DNA of 64,000 bases from Streptomyces aculeolatus (GTDB taxonomy: Bacteria; Actinomycetota; Actinomycetes; Streptomycetales; Streptomycetaceae). The stretch spans positions 34,162-98,161 of the forward strand of contig NZ_JAINRD010000030.1 of assembly GCF_020400605.1 (NCBI RefSeq). The letters run 5' to 3'. Below, piece after piece: positions 62,030 to 64,000 of this stretch; position 1 is the stretch's first letter, and each line of letters begins with the position of its first letter. Under the pieces are notes generated by a model, which searched no databases, was not told the DNA's origin, and worked only from the letters and a program-made list of their open reading frames with translations. A program made the position numbers and the translations under genes.

Positions 62030-62045
62030 CTGTAAAGGTTTACAG
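62030..62045. promoter_or_regulatory. LacI-type operator 1
   Basis: CTGTAAAGGTTTACAG is a perfect inverted repeat with 7-bp arms around GG. It is centred 76 bp upstream of the lacI start. Confidence 0.72.
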
Positions 62046-62050
62046 CCGCT

Positions 62051-62062
62051 GGAAACGTTTAC
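62051..62062. promoter_or_regulatory. LacI-type operator 2
   Basis: GGAAACGTTTAC has the palindromic core AAACGTTT with a central CG, as LacI/GalR operators usually do. Its centre is 19 bp from that of operator 1, about two helical turns. Confidence 0.72.
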
Positions 62063-62242
62063 GTATGGTGCTCTCGCGCCACCCGGCCGTCAATGGCCGC
62101 ACACATGTGATCTGCGTCTCGCCGGACGGGTGCGCGGCAGGCGGTGTGCGGGGCGCCCGCGGGCAGCGGTACCCGAGAAGCCCAAGTCGCGGGCTGACTG
62201 GGCAGGATCCGGGTTCCGAATAGCCGCATCGGAAAGAGGGCC

Positions 62243-62271
62243 TTAACGCCGACTCACGATCTTTCTAACGT
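62243..62271 (+). promoter_or_regulatory. Candidate promoter of the exported PLP enzyme
   Basis: TTAACG (62243-62248), 17 bp, TAACGT (62266-62271), 38 bp before the ATG at 62310. Confidence 0.4.
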
Positions 62272-62309
62272 CTACGGCACCACAACTTACGAGGTGACAG
62301 GGGGCCGGA

Positions 62310-63905
62310 ATGCCTGCTGAGGCACTTTCTCGTCGCACCATGCTCGGAAGAGGCGCGGCGGCCGGGGGAGCACTCGCGCTGGGTCCGCTGCTTGCGGGTG
62401 AAGCGTTCGCGGCCACGTCCGGGGCGCCGTCCGCGGCGAACCCGGGCCAGGGCCGTCCCAAGGACATCTACGGCCGCATCGGGGTCCGTCCGCTGATCAA
62501 CGCGCGGGGAACCTACACCGTGCTCAGCGGCTCGCTGATGCTGCCCGAGGTACGCGACGCGATCGATGCGGCGGCGCGGCAGTACGTACAGCTCGACGAG
62601 TTGGCCGACGCCGTCGGCCGCCGCATCGGCGAGCTCACCAAGACGGAGTTCGGGCTGGTCAGCGCCGGGTGTTCGGCGGGTCTGACGCACGCGGCCGCGG
62701 CGTGTACCGCCGGCGGCAACCCGGACCTGCACGTCAACATCCCGGACCTGACCGGGTTCCAGAAGACCGAGGCGATCATCCCGCGGCACTCGCGGAACGT
62801 CTACGAGGCCGCGATCAGCGCGGTGGGCCTCAAGGTCGTCCAGGTCGAGACGAAGGAGGAACTGGAGGCCGCCATCGGCCCGCAGACCGCGCTGGTCTAC
62901 ATCATGGCCGGGCCGCGCGTGGACGACAGCGAGCTGGACACCGAGACGATCGCGTCGGTGACCAAGCCCGCCGGGGTCCCGCTGCTGGTCGACGCCGCCG
63001 CGGAGATCCTCACCATCCCCAACGTGCACATCGAGCGCGGCGCCGACCTCGTCGGCTACAGCGGCGGCAAGTGCATGCGGGGCCCGCAGTCGGCCGGTCT
63101 GATCCTGGGCCGCGAGGACCTCGTACGGGCCGCGTGGGTGCACAGCGCCCCGCACCACGGCTACGCGCGCGGCTTCAAGGTCGGCAAGGAAGAGGCCATG
63201 GGCATGCTCGCGGCCGTCGAGATGTGGGTCCAGCGCGACCACGACGCCGAGTACGCCGAGTGGACGAACTGGCTCAAGCAGATCTCCCGCCGCGTCTCGT
63301 CGGTGAGCGGGGTGACCACCGAGATCACCCAGCCCGTGGGCCTGTCGAACCGGACGCCTTCGCTGCGCATCCTGTGGAGCGCCAAGCGCAAGGAGGTCAC
63401 CGGCACCACCATCATGAACGCGATGTGGGACGGCGAGCCGCGCATCGCGCTCAACGCCGCCGGCGGCTCCGACCCGGACCAGACCGGCGTCTCCATCACG
63501 CCGTACATGATGGAGCCCAAGGACTGGCGGACCATCTCCGACGAGCTCGTCCGGCTGCTGCGCGACCCGCCGCCCGCGCCGGAGTCGCCGAAGCCGCCGG
63601 CCGTGGACGTGGCCGGCACCTGGTCCGTGGAGATCAAGTACGCCGCGGGCACGTCGAGCGCGCACAAGCTCGAACTGACCCAGGACGGCGCGAAGGTCGC
63701 CGGCACGCACGCCGGCGAGTTCGTCAGCCGGAAGGCGTCCGGCACCGTCAGCGGCACGCAGGTCTCGGTGCGCAGCAGCTACGGCGAGGAGCACGGCGAC
63801 TCGCTGAGCTACACCTTCACCGGCACCGTCGACGGCGACAGGATCAGCGGCGAACTCGACATGGGCGAGTACCTGAAGGGCTCCTGGACCGCGACCCGGT
63901 CCTGA
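62310..63905 (+). CDS. Tat-exported PLP-dependent SelA/DgaE-like enzyme with C-terminal beta domain
   Basis: A 531-residue protein. MPAEALSRRTMLGRGAAAGG is a twin-arginine signal, cleaved after about EAFAA. Residues ~50-415 are a fold-type I PLP domain of the SelA/D-glucosaminate-6-phosphate ammonia-lyase type (INARGTYTVLSGSLMLPEVR, VSAGCSAGLTHAAAACTAG, LLVDAAAEILTIPN) with the PLP lysine K254 in GYSGGKCMRGPQSAGL. Residues ~430-531 are a beta-rich domain (GTWSVEIKYAAG ... GELDMGEYLKGSW). ATG at 62310 has GGGGG upstream. PLP enzymes are rarely exported. Confidence 0.82.
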   Translation: MPAEALSRRTMLGRGAAAGGALALGPLLAGEAFAATSGAPSAANPGQGRPKDIYGRIGVRPLINARGTYTVLSGSLMLPEVRDAIDAAARQYVQLDELADAVGRRIGELTKTEFGLVSAGCSAGLTHAAAACTAGGNPDLHVNIPDLTGFQKTEAIIPRHSRNVYEAAISAVGLKVVQVETKEELEAAIGPQTALVYIMAGPRVDDSELDTETIASVTKPAGVPLLVDAAAEILTIPNVHIERGADLVGYSGGKCMRGPQSAGLILGREDLVRAAWVHSAPHHGYARGFKVGKEEAMGMLAAVEMWVQRDHDAEYAEWTNWLKQISRRVSSVSGVTTEITQPVGLSNRTPSLRILWSAKRKEVTGTTIMNAMWDGEPRIALNAAGGSDPDQTGVSITPYMMEPKDWRTISDELVRLLRDPPPAPESPKPPAVDVAGTWSVEIKYAAGTSSAHKLELTQDGAKVAGTHAGEFVSRKASGTVSGTQVSVRSSYGEEHGDSLSYTFTGTVDGDRISGELDMGEYLKGSWTATRS

Positions 63906-63927
63906 CGGCCGGCGCGGGCCGGGCGGC

Positions 63928-64000
63928 CCCCCCCCCCCCGCCCCCCGCGGCCGCCCCCCCCCCCCGCCGCGGGGGGGCGGGCGCCCCCCCCGGGGGGCGG
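63928..64000. other. C/G homopolymer tail, probable assembly edge
   Basis: Runs of 13-14 C, then G-rich and C-rich blocks replace normal sequence after the last gene. No gene structure is visible, and this looks like low-quality sequence at a contig end. Confidence 0.75.

Larger units (their letters stand above)
61963..62309. other. 347-bp divergent regulatory region
   Basis: It separates the lacI operon from the exported PLP enzyme. It contains two operators close to lacI and a promoter-like pair for the opposite direction. I see no additional gene. Confidence 0.75.

Overview
The window is a very GC-rich actinomycete chromosome segment, most likely Streptomyces or a close relative. The evidence is codon use with G or C in nearly every third position, GTG and TTG starts, RbpA, a mycothiol-dependent isomerase family member, DUF5995 and DUF6479 proteins, a YczR/YczE pair and an FMN riboswitch in front of ribD. 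It looks like core or sub-core chromosome. I see no tRNA, rRNA, CRISPR array, insertion sequence or prophage. The last ~70 bases are C/G homopolymer runs typical of a poor contig end.

Region 1 (1-5730, +): a sugar-type ABC importer (binding protein cut by the window edge, two permeases, no ATPase) followed by a Rossmann epimerase-like protein, a dihydrodipicolinate-synthase-family aldolase and a D-2-hydroxyacid dehydrogenase, probably one catabolic operon. Region 2 (5809-13753): single genes: mycothiol-type isomerase, serine beta-lactamase-like hydrolase, HATPase regulator with repeat operators, PhoD-type phosphatase, an orphan MsiK-like ABC ATPase, a small membrane protein and an FtsK-like protein whose Walker A lysine is missing. 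Region 3 (13917-21909): divergent YczR/YczE, rbpA with a vegetative and a sigma-R-type promoter, dolichol-phosphate-mannose-synthase-like plus FxsA, amidohydrolase plus Lrp regulator. Region 4 (22009-29959): acyl-CoA dehydrogenase, TetR repressor with three operators facing an SDR and a guanidinium-exporter homologue, a C39 peptidase, a uridine-kinase-like P-loop protein and an EccA-like AAA ATPase behind a structured leader.

Region 5 (29976-38972, -): FMN riboswitch, then ribD-ribE-ribM-ribBA-ribH-hisE-hisG-PH-domain protein, mostly with 4-base stop/start overlaps, and a coupled CNNM/CBS pair beyond it. Region 6 (39167-49056): DUF5995, a DavB/DavA-like lysine 2-monooxygenase plus amidase pair, a GuaB1-type enzyme running in frame into an Lrp regulator because its expected stop codon reads TGT, DUF6479, a copper-storage-like four-helix protein, a DUF2993 protein, and monomeric isocitrate dehydrogenase behind a perfect 12-bp palindrome.

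Region 7 (49060-63905) is the most unusual part. It is an eleven-gene minus-strand locus: lacI, two permeases and a lipoprotein (again without an ATPase), four consecutive ADP-ribosylglycohydrolase-fold proteins, a ribokinase, a CaiB-type CoA-transferase and an HpcH-type CoA lyase. Two LacI-type operators sit in front of it, and a divergent, apparently Tat-exported PLP enzyme lies on the other side. Two of the four glycohydrolases keep both metal motifs, one has a variant first motif, and one has lost most metal ligands. I infer a ribofuranoside (N- or O-ribosyl compound) uptake and cleavage system feeding ribose 5-phosphate. The orphan ATPase at 10392 could energise both incomplete ABC importers.
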